NCBI GenBank assembly: GCA_958298945.1
Contig: OY282606.1
Location: forward strand, 76,309,622-76,373,621
Source: Atherix ibis
Lineage: Eukaryota > Arthropoda > Insecta > Diptera > Athericidae
Reading direction: 5' to 3'
Length of the DNA stretch: 64,000 nucleotides
Shown here: piece by piece, positions 34,071 to 45,063 of the stretch
How the letters are laid out: every line of letters starts with the position of its first letter
Numbering within the stretch: position 1 is the stretch's first letter
Notes under the pieces: model-generated
What the model saw: only the letters and a program-made list of their open reading frames with translations
Database searches by the model: none
What the model was told of the DNA's origin: nothing
Made by a program: the position numbers and the translations under genes

Positions 34071-34078
34071 CTTTTCCA
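34069..34078 (+). promoter_or_regulatory. TCT-type initiator / 5' TOP of RpL28
   Basis: TTTCTTTTCC fits the YCTTTY initiator of fly ribosomal-protein genes, with C+1 at about 34071. A short noncoding exon ending at donor AAAG|GTTAGT (34098/34099) follows. Placement rests on motif and gene context only. Confidence 0.6.
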
Positions 34079-34450
34079 TCGCCAAGTCAAGAAGAAAGGT
34101 TAGTTTGTGATTTCGATTTACTTGTTTTAGAGTACTCGTGCAATTTGCTTGTAATATAAAGCCAATTATTAACAAAGTTATTCACTTAAATGAAAAAGAA
34201 TATGTTAACTCTAATAATACATCAATTAAAATGTGGTAAATATTGAATTAAGGTGGTTTTTGTTTCGGCATTTTGCACGTGGACAATTTTGTCTACTTTC
34301 CATGATGAACGATATTAGCAGAAGAGTTCTTTGAAGACTATGTCCATCACCCTATACTGATATATTAATCATTATTTAATATATATAATTACTTTAGATA
34401 TCAGTTAATGGGAATTTTTTTTTTTTTTATTTTATTCGCAGGAATCGAAA

Positions 34451-35538
34451 ATGAATTCGTCTCATCTTAATTGGTTAATTATTCGCAATCATCATTCGTA
34501 TTTGATGAAAAAACGTGATGTGAAGAAACCTTTTAGTACGGTAAGTTGAAAAATTTAATTTTTTTTTTTTAAATCCAATTCTTCCCAATAATAATGATGT
34601 GAACTTCTTTCACGAGTCCATGGACTATGATAAGCGAGAGAATTTATTTGCTACTACTGAGATATCCAATCCGAACCAATCCTAAAATTTATAATAATCG
34701 AATTTTTATTTATTTTCCGTATCTACAGTCGCAATTATTTTTATAGAAACTTTCCTTATAGGAGCCCAACAATTTAACAAACTTAAGCTCCTACAGATAT
34801 AGTGGACTAGTTCACAAAAAAACTGTGGGCATCGTTCCGGGTCCTGACAAAAAGGGATTTACGATTGTCGTGAAAAAGGCCAAATACCAGGTGGGCACTT
34901 ATAATAATTTCATATATTTCTTTCATTTTCTAATTCGGTCATGCTTTTATTTTAAAGAATCGTCCAGCAAAAAATAATGTTCGCATTACTATGACGGCTG
35001 GTCCTAGACGTTCTCTGAAGAAACTGAAAAGGTTCCTTGTTGGCAACAAATACCGAAGCGATTTAAAACAAGTGAGTTGGTTTTTGGTTTTTTTTTTATT
35101 GGAATTTTCTTCAAAAACTAGTTGAGATTTTAAAATATTTGTGAATGTAATTGTTGTAGTCATTTCACGACTACATAGTGTTACATGTCAAGTTGACATA
35201 AAGCTGTGTGTAATATTGCTTACAGCGATATTTAGCCAAATTCATATTATTCAGCTTCGAATCTGATCGTCTCGGCTAGTTTGAATGAAGAATTCTATCA
35301 ATGTTAATGATGATTGTTTTAATTATTACCAACCAAGATCTCTGTACGATTTTGATGAAAACTACAACTGATGTTTCTTATATTAAATAAAATAATTGAA
35401 ATTAAATTATATAATAGATAAATTAATTTCATATATAAATGACTTTTTCAGGCTGCACTACGTAGAGCCTCGGCTGTTATACGATCGCAAAAACCAGCTG
35501 CAGTTAAAAAACAACGGAATGTTAAGAAAGCAGAATAA
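34451..35538 (+). CDS. RpL28: Ribosomal protein L28 (60S subunit; eL28)
   Basis: Coding exons 34451-34540, 34762-34890, 34958-35071 and 35452-35538, each with GT-AG borders, all in phase 0; 139 aa. Exon 1 encodes [20 protein letters not shown] and [10 protein letters not shown]; exon 2 [20 protein letters not shown]; exon 3 ends [20 protein letters not shown]; exon 4 [20 protein letters not shown]. This matches eL28 throughout in order and length and is a structural part of the large subunit. The 5' UTR is split by an intron from 34099 to 34441, and the ATG sits nine bases into exon 2. Strongly constrained, with no defect: clearly functional. Confidence 0.97.
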
Positions 35539-35542
35539 ATTC

Positions 35543-35548
35543 AATAAA
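35543..35548 (+). terminator. Poly(A) signal of RpL28
   Basis: AATAAA five bases after the stop codon; another AATAAA overlaps the stop at 35534-35539. A very short 3' UTR is usual for ribosomal-protein genes. Confidence 0.6.
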
Positions 35549-35810
35549 TAATTTTACATTAAAATTTTGGTTGTTTTTAATTGAAATCTTAAAATTAGAA
35601 TGGAAACCAGCTTGTGGGTAATTTATGGTTTCTTTTAGAATGTGGTTGTGCCCTATTTTATTAATCAGAGTCAAATTTTAAAAACTCGATTCTTTCCGCT
35701 TGTAATTAACTAATAATATATATTGGGTTGAGATTAGGTCATTCGGTTTGTTTTTTTTTTGATAATTCTATAGGTTGTTTGCACGATTGAATAATATTGT
35801 CCCAATATTT

Positions 35811-35969
35811 ATAACCAACGAACCCGCTAAGCCATCTATTTTCATTTTGGGAACTAAAATACTCTACCGTAAATTGTATGGCGTAACTACTCATGCGAAC
35901 TACTCATTTGTTCGAGTTGGTGTAGATGATGACAGCTAGAACTACTCGTGAGTAGCAAAATTTTCCCAA
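35811..35969. repeat. Truncated copy of the 22,038 MITE, opposite orientation
   Basis: TAACCAACGAACCCGCTAAG through GAGTAGCAAAATTTTCCC matches the inverse of the first half of the MITE at 22,038-22,349. It lies next to the related element starting at 35985. Confidence 0.8.
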
Positions 35970-35984
35970 GTGTATACAGCTAAT

Positions 35985-36384
35985 AGGCGAATTCAGTTGG
36001 ACTAATTTTGCTACTGCTACTGTTGTGCAGCTGTCATCATCTACAGTACCTCTAACAAAACAGTAGGATTGTGGCAGTAGTTGCACTTCTCCTCTTAGGG
36101 TAAGGGGATTGTAGTTTCCGAACTAACTATAGATGGCTTAGCGGGTTCGTTGGTTATGTTGAAGCGTCATATTTTTGTTTTTATTGTTTATGCGCGCGTA
36201 AACTCAGTTTTTATTGTTTATGTGTGCGTAAACTCAGTTTTTATTGTTTATGTGGAATAAACTCAGTATTGTTGGTGACTATTGTGAGTTTTTATTTTAC
36301 TGCTGTCAGTGATATTTTCACTTTATTGAGAGTCTACTGGTAAGTACTGCGCTGTAGAAAAATTAGTCCAATCGAATTCACCTA
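35985..36384. mobile_element. 400-bp MITE with 31-bp TIRs and internal 30-bp tandem repeat
   Basis: TIRs TAGGCGAATTCAGTTGGACT at the left and the inverse of TAGGTGAATTCGATTGGACT at the right. The core GATGGCTTAGCGGGTTCGTT is shared with the MITE at 22,038. Inside, a 30-bp unit (TTATTGTTTATG...GTAAACTCAGTTT) is repeated three times at 36181-36269. Noncoding. Confidence 0.82.
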
Positions 36385-38066
36385 ATATTTTATAATTTTA
36401 TACAATTCCTCAAAGCTATTACAGACTATTCCGTCTTTAGCCGTGTGAAATCCGACTTAGAAAAATTACTTCGCAATTCGACCAAAACTACTGGTATAAA
36501 ATGTCCAATTAAAATTGTCAACAAATTTTTGACAGCTGGGGAGAAAAAAAATGCAAATTATACCAAGAGAAATTGTTAATTCAATTTCTGAATGACAATT
36601 CCTTGTTCTTCATTTAATTAAATTATAAATTTAACACATCAATAATTTCGTTATATGTTACTTTTTGCTTAAACAGAATTAATATAAATGTTAAAAACTA
36701 CACAGCGCATCTGATCTTTTATATGAGCGCCAAAGTTCGGTTGCTTAACATCTGTCATAAAAAAAGAGAAGCAATAACATTTTCTATTGCATTTGCTCAA
36801 ACATATCGAATAATTGGTTACGGGTGCGCTCAAGCTAGCAACAGTAGGTGAAGAGAAATTGTAGAAGCGTCTTAGTCAAAAATGGCGAAGGAGATGCAAT
36901 TGTAAAAAAAAGTGCATTGCACGATGGATTTTCACATCGGTGTAAATTTGTTTAGTTTTAATTGCATATGAAAATACGGCTTTAGTAAGTGTTAATTGTT
37001 TATGTTTGGGAAAATGTTCATTACGCGTACATATGAATACTTCTGACTTTTCGTTATAGCTTAATATCGAGAACGCTCCCTCCCTCACGTGATATGTGTC
37101 AAAATTGTTTTGCGAAAAACCGGGTATCGAGACAATTATGTATTTTAGGTTGAATTTATATTTGAAATAGTTTGTTTAAATATGGTACATTTCAATAATA
37201 TAAAGTGCAAAAATTACCATCTGACTCATTTTTTGACATAAAAAAAAATTATTATTTATTTATAAGAAAAATAGTTAATTTTAATTAATCTAAAAATAAT
37301 ATTTTAATACATAAATTTCAATAAAAAAAAATGTATAGTATCGTTTATTTTTCAAATGGATTCTATCGCATTAATCAGAATCACGGTCCTTGTACCGCAA
37401 AAAAAATAATCACACCTTCAACAACATTTATCAACAAAATTCCGAATGAGAAAGCCAATAACTCGTTGTGTCAGTGTGATTAATTTAAAAAAAAAAAATA
37501 AGCACAACAGAAACCGACCAAAATAACAAATAAATTGGAGGGGAGAGAGCAGATGCGCGAGTCATATGATCTCCTGACGGAATTCAAATTACGGAATTAG
37601 CACGTGATTATTTCTCGAGTGTGCTTACATGCAGCGATAACTAATTGTATTGGTGTGAGTTGAATTTGTTAATATGGAAAAAAACTCGTATAAAAGAAAG
37701 AAAAAACATTTAATTTCGTTCGTACCCTCCTCAATGGCGATATTCAGCGCCAGGGTTTGATAAATATTTCTAAATCGACCATAATTTTATATTGTATTAT
37801 ATTAGATATCCGATATTATATATTTTTAAATTATATAATTTCTGCAAGAATTAATTATGCTAAAAATAATATATTCAAATCTACAAGAATTTAATTCAAT
37901 TAGATATTATACTGTAATAGAATACAGTAGGTCATCAATTTTTGTAAATTGTTTTATATTATTTTTTGTTTGTTTGTTTTTTTGTTGTTGTTATTGTTAG
38001 TTTTCAGATTGTCACATGTTATGATTAATTCTCCAAATATTATTATAAATTTATAGAAAAAATTTA
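36385..38066. other. Unassigned AT-rich sequence
   Basis: No coding frame with recognisable content and no TIR. One stretch near 36,700-37,130 is less AT-rich but holds only short frames. Confidence 0.5.
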
Positions 38067-38179
38067 TACAGGGTGGACCATTTAAAAGTTGCATTTTAAA
38101 AAGTAAATAAAAAAAAACTAGTGTGTATTTTTTATTAAATTTCCGGTTTTATTAACAAGATTGAACCTTGAAATTTAAG

Positions 38180-39320
38180 AATGAAACACAACATCATTTA
38201 AATGGCTGCCACGGCTGGCCTTACAGTACCCCATTCGCCCGATCCAATTTTTCAGTATATTTTCGATTGTCTGGGCCTGTATCTCTTCAATGGCAACTTT
38301 GAATTCGTGTTTCAAGGCCTCAATTGTCTCTGGATGGCTTGCGTAACATTTATCCTTAACGGCTCCCCACAGAAATTAATCCAACGGGCTCAAATCACAA
38401 CTCCGATGTTGCCAATTGACATCAGAATTTCGGCTGATTATTCAGTTTTCGAAAACAGTGCCCAAAAGTTGGATTGTTAAGTTGGCTGTATGGCAACAGG
38501 CCCCGTCCTGTTAAAACCAAATGTCGTCCATGCCATTCTCTTCAACTTTTGGAAACAAAAATTCGTTGAGCATGTCACAATAGCGCGCACCAGTGACCGT
38601 AACGGCGGCTCCCTCATCGTTTCCGAAGGAAACGGGCCAGTGATGCCTCCAGTCCAAAATCCGTACCAAACCGTGATTCGTTGTGGATGCATCGGCTTTT
38701 CCATGGTGACGTATGGATTTTCCGAGTCCCATATGCGACAATTTTGTTTGTTGACATACCCACCGAGGTAAAAATGCTCATCTTCGGCCAATTGATCTTG
38801 AGCCCATTGGGCAAACCGAAATCGGATGGTCATGCGGCTTTAGTGGTTGGACAAATTGAACTTTGTAAGCTTTCATACCGAGGTCTTTGTGCAACATTCT
38901 CAACAGAGAAGTGGGAGAAATGTTCAATTCCTGAGAACGGTGACGAGTTGATGGTGTTGGATGATCAAGGACATTTTCAGCAACGGCGGCAATGTTTTCG
39001 GTCGTACGTACTGTATTAGAGTGGGAACGAGTTGCTTTGGCAACCAACAAACCAGTTTCGCGAACTCGATTCACGAATTTGTTAACAAGTTGGAAAGATC
39101 GAATCTTCAACCCAAACTGTGAGAAATTTAAAAAAAAAATCAAACATGAAGGCATTCGATCTTTGCTCATTTTTTTTAAATTTCTCACAGTTTGGGTTGA
39201 AGACACCACTTTGGAAGTAAGTTCTCAATATTTCCCAGTTTTCTTCAAGCGTATGGATCACCATTTCGTAAAATTCAGACTTTCAACCAACAATCTGTCA
39301 ATTCGTGATGCCATTTAACA
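38180..39320 (-). pseudogene. DD41D transposase pseudogene
   Basis: Pieces on the minus strand: MVIHTLEENWEILRTYFQSG, FVNRVRETGLLVAKATRSHS, STRHRSQELNISPTSLLRML (DNA-binding helices), RFAQWAQDQLAEDEHF then directly YLGGYVNKQNCRIWDSENPY, TVWYGFWTGGITGPF, QDGACCHTANLT and CDLSPLD.FLWG. Forty-one residues separate the last two Asp, the DD41D (rosa-like) spacing. The segment with the first catalytic Asp is deleted, and stops and frameshifts occur. Confidence 0.85.
39104..39203. repeat. 34-bp perfect inverted repeat with ~30-nt loop
   Basis: 39104-39137 (TCTTCAACCCAAACTGTGAG...) and 39170-39203 are inverse copies inside the DD41D transposase. The loop is unrelated coding sequence. A fold-back replication error would give this structure. 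Confidence 0.85.
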
Positions 39321-39326
39321 CTCAAG

Positions 39327-40134
39327 CTTTAGAAGTCAATATTGAACGTGCTATTCATGACATACGACTTCATTTAGTGGAAAAAGTGCTCGAAAATTGG
39401 GTTCATCGAATTCGTTCCTGCAAAAGAAGTCGTGGATGCTATTTCAATGATATTTTATTCAGAACTTAATTGTATCGATTGTACTTCACATTAAATAAAA
39501 ACATTTGAATTTCCTTAACAATTAGTGTGTTTTTTTTTTTTTAAAAAGAAATCATATCACTCTTATTCGAAAACCCTATAGTAGCCGTTTTTTTTATAAA
39601 TACCATAGCTTAAAAACTAATAATAACAAATATTATGACCGTAAAATATTTCTCTTCTCATTAGAATGTTTTGCATATGAATTTGATCGTTGCTTAAAGA
39701 ATATTAACTTATTGTAACTGACTTTAAAGTGGATGTAATAAGAAAAAATAATCATCAACTAATATAGGGTTGGCCATCTGTTGGTTTTTTTCCCAACTTT
39801 TCAAATATCTGTCAAAACAAATAGCTGTCAAGTATAAAGTAATGGTAAAATTTTAGCCATGGAGTTATCAACAGAACAACGCATTTTAATCATCCAAACT
39901 TACTCGAACAGGCTTTCTGTAAAAATGGCATTTCATCGAAAATCATCTATAGCGACAAAGTACATTTTCACATTAACGGCTACGTTAGTAAAGAAAATTT
40001 CTGAATCTGGGGCGCAAAAAATCCTCATGTGATTTTCGAAAACCTGATCTATCCTAGAAAAGTCACTGTTTGCTGCAGTTTATGGGCTGCTGGAATCATT
40101 GGGCTGTTCTGCTTCTAAAATGATAGTGAGAAGG
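39327..40134. repeat. Inserted copy of 42,349-43,156, between 34-bp direct repeats
   Basis: This segment closely matches 42349-43156, including the 3' end of a DD41D element, ~180 bp of flank and the start of a third DD41D-type element. It is bounded by 39293-39326 and 40135-40168, two copies of the same 34 bp (ATCTGTCAATTCGTGATGCC...). Confidence 0.9.
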
Positions 40135-40603
40135 ATCTGTCAATTCGTGATGCCATTTAACACTCAAGTACTTCAAATAAATAGTGGTTCAAAATGCAAC
40201 CGCTAGATGGACCACCCTGTAGTAAATAAAGCCTAAAAATATATGAGCAGAGAAGCAGTTTTCTGTTATCTAGAAAAATATTAAATAAGATGTTTTTAAA
40301 AATATTATTTTCAAATAGTTAAAAAAAAAACTACATTTGAATTATATTATTTTAAATTTAGCAAATTTTTATGATGACCATTGTTGTTTTTATGACACGT
40401 TATGCACTAAACTGCAATAAATGCAGTAATTTTAGTTAAAAGGTTTAAGGTCCAAGGAAAGAAATATTTTATATTTTCTATATTTTGAATTCATACAATA
40501 TACAAGGTCTGTTCAAAAAGTATCCCGAATTTTGAATTTCCTCGGGTTACGTATATTCAATTTTTTGTGGCGTTATGTTGGTACTCGTCTCTCACTTTAG
40601 ATT

Positions 40604-41374
40604 ATAGAAGAACTGGTTGCCTCTACACAACAATTCTGTCCGAATTTTGTTGACAACACATTCGTAGAACGCACACACATGCAATACAACAGAAACGGCG
40701 TAAATTAGTGGGGGCCAATTTAAAAGTTCAGTATGCGATTGAAGCGGTTCGTTTAAAACCATTTTTCATATGTGATGACATTTATGCGTAGAGAAGCAGA
40801 TTTTTTAATATTGCGGATTTTGTTGTTTGATGGAATTAGTTTTGGAAATTTGCAATAAAACACAGTATTCTATTTTAAAATATTATTTATTTATTTAGTT
40901 CACTATATATTATTTATTAAAACATAATTATTGTATAAAGTGGGGAAGAGTATATAAAAATATAAATTGCAAGTTATTTGATTATATGAAAACAATTATG
41001 TGCACAATAAAAAGTTAATCGTATACAACATTAATAGAATTTTTTTAGAAATTAATCGTATACAACATTAAAGGAAATGCTTAAAAACAAAATTACAAGA
41101 TGAAAAATTTAATGTACTTAAATAATTAATAACTAATATTCTAAAAAATATGAAAACAATATTATTTAGTAAATGCATTATAAAATGGTCTGATAGAGCA
41201 AGCAAAAGCACGAATGCAAAAAAAATATTTAAATAATAAGCCTACCCAATATACTTTATTTATTTTAATACAATGAACAGCAATGAAACACATACTGAAA
41301 AATTCGTTCCCTTAAATTTTCTTACACGCACTTTACGTACACCGGCACTGAACTATTTCCCGATAAACAAATCG
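40604..41374. repeat. CCTTAG-family repeat, copy C (left part)
   Basis: Starts TTTAGATTATAGAAGAACTG and proceeds through ACATTCGTAGAACGCACACA to TACACCGGCACTGAACTATT, as in the copies at 50,885, 52,265 and 61,384. It stops at CCCGATAAAC and lacks the right half. Confidence 0.82.
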
Positions 41375-41375
41375 T

Positions 41376-41533
41376 TTGAGGAGATAAAGACGGCATCGAA
41401 GAAGGAGCTGAACAAGATCACAAAAAATGATTTTTTGAAGTGCTTCGAGGATTGGAAGAAATGTTGGTATAAGTGTACAATATCTGGTGGGGATTACTTT
41501 GAAGGGGACCAAATAGAATTCATGAATAAATAA
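41376..41533 (+). pseudogene. M1 transposase C-terminus
   Basis: Encodes FEEIKTASKKELNKITKNDF and CTISGGDYFEGDQIEFMNK then TAA. It corresponds to the part missing in the 23,154 copy. The frame continues upstream into repeat sequence only by chance. Confidence 0.8.
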
Positions 41534-41696
41534 ATAATTTTTGAAAAAAACACAAAATTCGCGATACTTTTTGAACAGATCTCGTATACTTGTATTTCAA
41601 AATTGTGTTCTATAGTTTTACCAATAATTAAGTTTATGTACATAAATCCATTGCTGTTAAAACTATTATTTGTGAATAATCCAAGCGTAGATGATA

Positions 41697-42600
41697 TATG
41701 GTTTTCCAATAAGAGTGACATGATTTCTAAATGACGTTTCGGCCATTTGTAATATCATGATCTGTCATTTTTTTTCATTGTATTCAGTAATGTGTACAAT
41801 TTTATCATGGAGAGATATACACATACGCAAGAACAACGTTTACAAATTATTCAATTTTATTATCAAAATATGTTAATTGTTCTCCAATTGTAACTTTTCG
41901 TGCGCTCACTTTCATTTGAGTGGTGCGGTAAATAAACAAAACTGTCGATTCTGGTGCGAAGAAAATCCACAAATTATTCATGAACACCCATTACATTCAC
42001 CTAAATTGACAGTTTGGTGTGGGTTTTGGTCTGGTGGAATCATCGGTCCGTACTTCTTTCGAAATGAAGCTGGTAACACCGTTACTGTCAATGGAGAGCG
42101 GTATAGATCGATGATAACCAACTTTTAATGGCCGAAATTGGAAGAAGTTGATCTTAACACAAGACGGAGCTACGTGCCACACAGCACGTGGAACAGCCGA
42201 ATTATTGCGAGAAAAGTTTGGAGGTTCGATTATTTCAAGAAATTGTGACATTGAATGGTCTCCAAGAAGTTGTGATTTAACACCATTAGACTATTTCTTA
42301 TGGGGTTATTTGAAGTCATTGGTCTTTAGCAATAAACCAGACTCTCTTCAAGCTTTAGAAGTCAATATTGAACGCGCTATTCATGACATACGACTTGATT
42401 TAGTGGAAAAAGTGCTCGAAAATTGGGTTCATCGAATTCGTTCCTGCAAAAGAAGTCGTGGAGGCCATTTCAATGACATTTTATTCAGAACTTAATTGTA
42501 TCGATTGTACTTCACATTAAATAAAAAACATTTGAATTTCCTTAACAATTAGTGTGTTTTTTTTTAAAAAGAAATCATATCACTCTTCGAAAACCCTATA
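41697..42600 (+). mobile_element. DD41D-type element, family A, internally deleted (plus)
   Basis: Ends GGTTTTCCAATAAGAGTGAC at the left and TCACTCTTCGAAAACCCTAT at the right are inverse. The transposase N-terminus (MERYTHTQEQRLQIIQFYYQ from 41806) runs to FRALT, then jumps to FHLSGAVNKQNCRFWCEENP. The first catalytic Asp region is missing. A further small deletion removes the residues before QDGATCHTARGT. It ends RSRGGHFNDILFRT. Confidence 0.88.
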
Positions 42601-42779
42601 GTAGCCGTTTTTTTATAAATACCATAGCTTAAAAACTAATAATAACAAATATTATGACCGTAAAATATTTCTCTTCTCATTAGAATGTTTTGCATATGAA
42701 TTTGATCGTTGCTTAAAGAATATTAACTTATTGTAACTGACTTTAAAGTGGATGTAATAAGAAAAAATAATCATCAACT

Positions 42780-43335
42780 AATATAGGGTTGGCCATCTGT
42801 TGGTTTTTTTCCCAACTTTTCAAATATCTGTCAAAACAAATAACTGTCAAGTATAAAGTAATGGTAAAATTTTAGCCATGGAGTTATCAACAGAACAACG
42901 CATTTTAATCATCCAAACTTACTCGAACAGGCTTTCTGTAAAAATTGCATTTCATCGAAAATCATCTATAGCGACGAAGTACATTTTCACATTAACGGCT
43001 ACGTTAGTAAAGAAAATTTCTGAATCTGGGGCGCAAAAAATCCTCATGTGATTTGCGAAAACCTGATCTATCCTAGAAAAGTCACTGTTTGCTGCAGTTT
43101 ATGGGCTGCTGGAATCATTGGGCTGTTCTGCTTCTAAAATGATAGTGAGAAGGACAGTACAGCGAATTCTGAACGATATTGGGACAAGTTAACGAATTCT
43201 TTGTGGTCGAAATTTAATAAACTTAATATAAATAAGATCTGGTTTCAACAAGATGGCGCTACGACCCATACAACACGTCAAAACATCGGTTCACTGTGCA
43301 CTTCTTTCGACACTCGAATACTTTCATTAATTATT
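42780..43335 (+). pseudogene. Third DD41D-type transposase fragment
   Basis: After GGGTTGGCCATCTG, ATG at 42879 gives MELSTEQRILIIQTYSN; later pieces read FHINGYVSKENF, FENLIYPRKV-type text with KVTVCC, then INKIWFQQDGATTHTTRQN. Frameshifts and stops are frequent, and homology ends near 43,330. The first 370 bp are also present in the copy at 39,765. Confidence 0.78.
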
Positions 43336-44153
43336 CTTACTATACTTTCTTCCCAATTAGATACAATCGTATCTTAGTACTTTGTGTAAAATCGAATATT
43401 CTTTTAAAAAAGCTTTAAAATTGTGGTGGGCGAGGTCATATCTTCTTTACAAATTCATTCAGCTTATGCACAGTTCATTTATGCATACCTAGTCTCGCCT
43501 TATCATAAATAATTATATATCCACATCTGGTTGGTCTTTAAACAAATGTATAAAATCTCTTTACTTACATAAAATGAAGTGTTTTTATTTTATGTAAGTA
43601 AAGAGACGAACACTTTTAGTAGTAATTTGTTAGCAGAGTAGCTTATCTCATCTGACAAAATTACGAACAATATTCATTATTGCATATCCTAGTTAAATTT
43701 GGTTCTTTTGCGCATTTTTTTAGTAAATATCTAAAATAATCATTTCATATCCAACAAGCTAATATTTTTGTAAAATAATCATATGTGTATTTTCATAAAA
43801 TATAAAAATAAAACTAATTGTAATAATTATTTTTATTAAAATAATAATATTTCGAAAAAGAATTTGAAATTTTCCAAAATGTAAATAGTTAGGATAGTCA
43901 AAAATAGAACAATTTAAAATTGACAAATATATAAGATAAATTACACAAATAATTAAATCATAAACTATTAGATGATAAGTGTTTAATTACTTTAAGTGCG
44001 CTTATTTCATAATAACTCACTTATCTTTTGAGCGTTAAAAAATTACTCAAGAACAAGATTTTATTGTCATAATTTTATATACATATATTTAACTTAAATA
44101 TCTTAAAATAATGAGTTCAAGGTTTAATAGAATATTGTAAATATGAGTTAATA
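43336..44153. other. Unassigned AT-rich spacer with a hairpin
   Basis: No coding content recognised. It contains an inverted repeat at 43556-43606: 20-bp arms TCTCTTTACTTACATAAAAT with an 11-nt loop. Confidence 0.6.
43556..43606. repeat. 20-bp perfect hairpin
   Basis: TCTCTTTACTTACATAAAAT, loop GAAGTGTTTTT, then the exact inverse. Its origin is unknown; it may be the remains of a small palindromic element. Confidence 0.75.
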
Positions 44154-45063
44154 TAGGGTTTTACAAAAAGAGTGATATGATTTCTTTCTTTTAAAAAACA
44201 CACTAATTGTTAAGAAAATTCAAATGTTTTTTATTTAATGTGAAGGACAATCGATACAATTAAGTGCTGAATAAAATGTCATTGGAATGGCCTCCACGAC
44301 TTCTTTTGTAGGAACGAATTCGATGAACCCAATTTTCGAGCACTTTTTCCACTAAATCAAGTCGTATGTCATGAATAGCACGTTCAATATTGACTTCTAA
44401 AGCTTGAAGAGAGTCTGGTTTATTGCTAAAGACCAATGACTTCAAATAACCCCATAAGAAATAGTCTAATGGTGTTAAATCACAACTTCTTGTAGGCCAT
44501 TCAATGTCACAATTTCTTGAAATAATCGAATCTCCAAACTTTTCTCGCAATAATTCGGTTGTATCACGTGCTGTGTGGCACGTAGCCCCGTCTTGTTGGA
44601 ACCAGATGTTGTTAAGATCAACGTCTTCCAATTTCGGCCATAAAAAGTTGGTTATCATCGATCCATACCGCTCTCCATTGACAGTAACGGTGTTACCAGC
44701 TTCATTTCGAAAGAAGTACGGACCGGTGATTCCACCAAACCAAAAACCACACCAAACTGTCAATTTAGGTGAATGTAATGGGTGTTCATGAATAATTTGT
44801 GAATTTTCTTCGCACCAGAATCGACAGTTTTGTTTATTTACCGCACCACTCAAATGAAAGTGAGCGCACGAAAAGTTGTAATTGGAGAACGATTATTTTG
44901 ATAATAAAGTTGAATAATTTGTAAACGTTGTTCTTGCGTATATCTCTTCATGATAAAATTGTACACATTACTGAATACAATGAAAAAAAATGACAGATCA
45001 TAATATTACAAATGGCCGAAACGTCACTTAGAAATCATATCACTCTTATTGGAAAACCCTATA
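44154..45063 (-). mobile_element. DD41D-type element, family A, internally deleted (minus)
   Basis: TATAGGGTTTTACAAAAAGA at the left and AAACCCTATA at the right, inverse over ~30 bp. It has the same family and the same internal deletion as 41697-42600, in opposite orientation and with different flanks. Confidence 0.9.
44260..44949 (-). pseudogene. DD41D transposase, deleted N-terminal half
   Basis: N-terminus at 44949 (KRYTQEQRLQIIQLYYQNNR) reaches FRALT and is fused out of frame to the catalytic part. From 44853 an open 197-codon frame carries SGAVNKQNCRFWCEENSQII, TVWCGFWFGGITGPYFFRNE, the second Asp in WFQQDGATCHTARDTTELLR, and the third in RSCDLTPLDYFLWGYLKSLV, 41 residues on. It ends RSRGGHSNDILFST. 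The first Asp (DEAHF box) is absent, so it cannot be active. Confidence 0.88.

Larger units (their letters stand above)
38069..40219 (-). mobile_element. DD41D Tc1/mariner element with an inserted ~0.8-kb segment
   Basis: Left TIR CAGGGTGGACCATTTAAAAG at 38069 and its inverse at the right end (TGGACCACCCTG, 40219), both next to TA. The transposase is on the minus strand. Removing 39327-40168 leaves about 1.3 kb, a normal size for this superfamily. The insert is described separately. Confidence 0.88.
40503..41584. mobile_element. M1-family mariner interrupted by a CCTTAG-family fragment
   Basis: Left TIR CAAGGTCTGTTCAAAAAGTA at 40503 and the inverse ending CTCG at 41584, both next to TA. About 100 bp of left arm lead to CTCTCACTT, where CCTTAG-family sequence starts (to ~41,374). 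After that the mariner C-terminus resumes. Confidence 0.85.
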
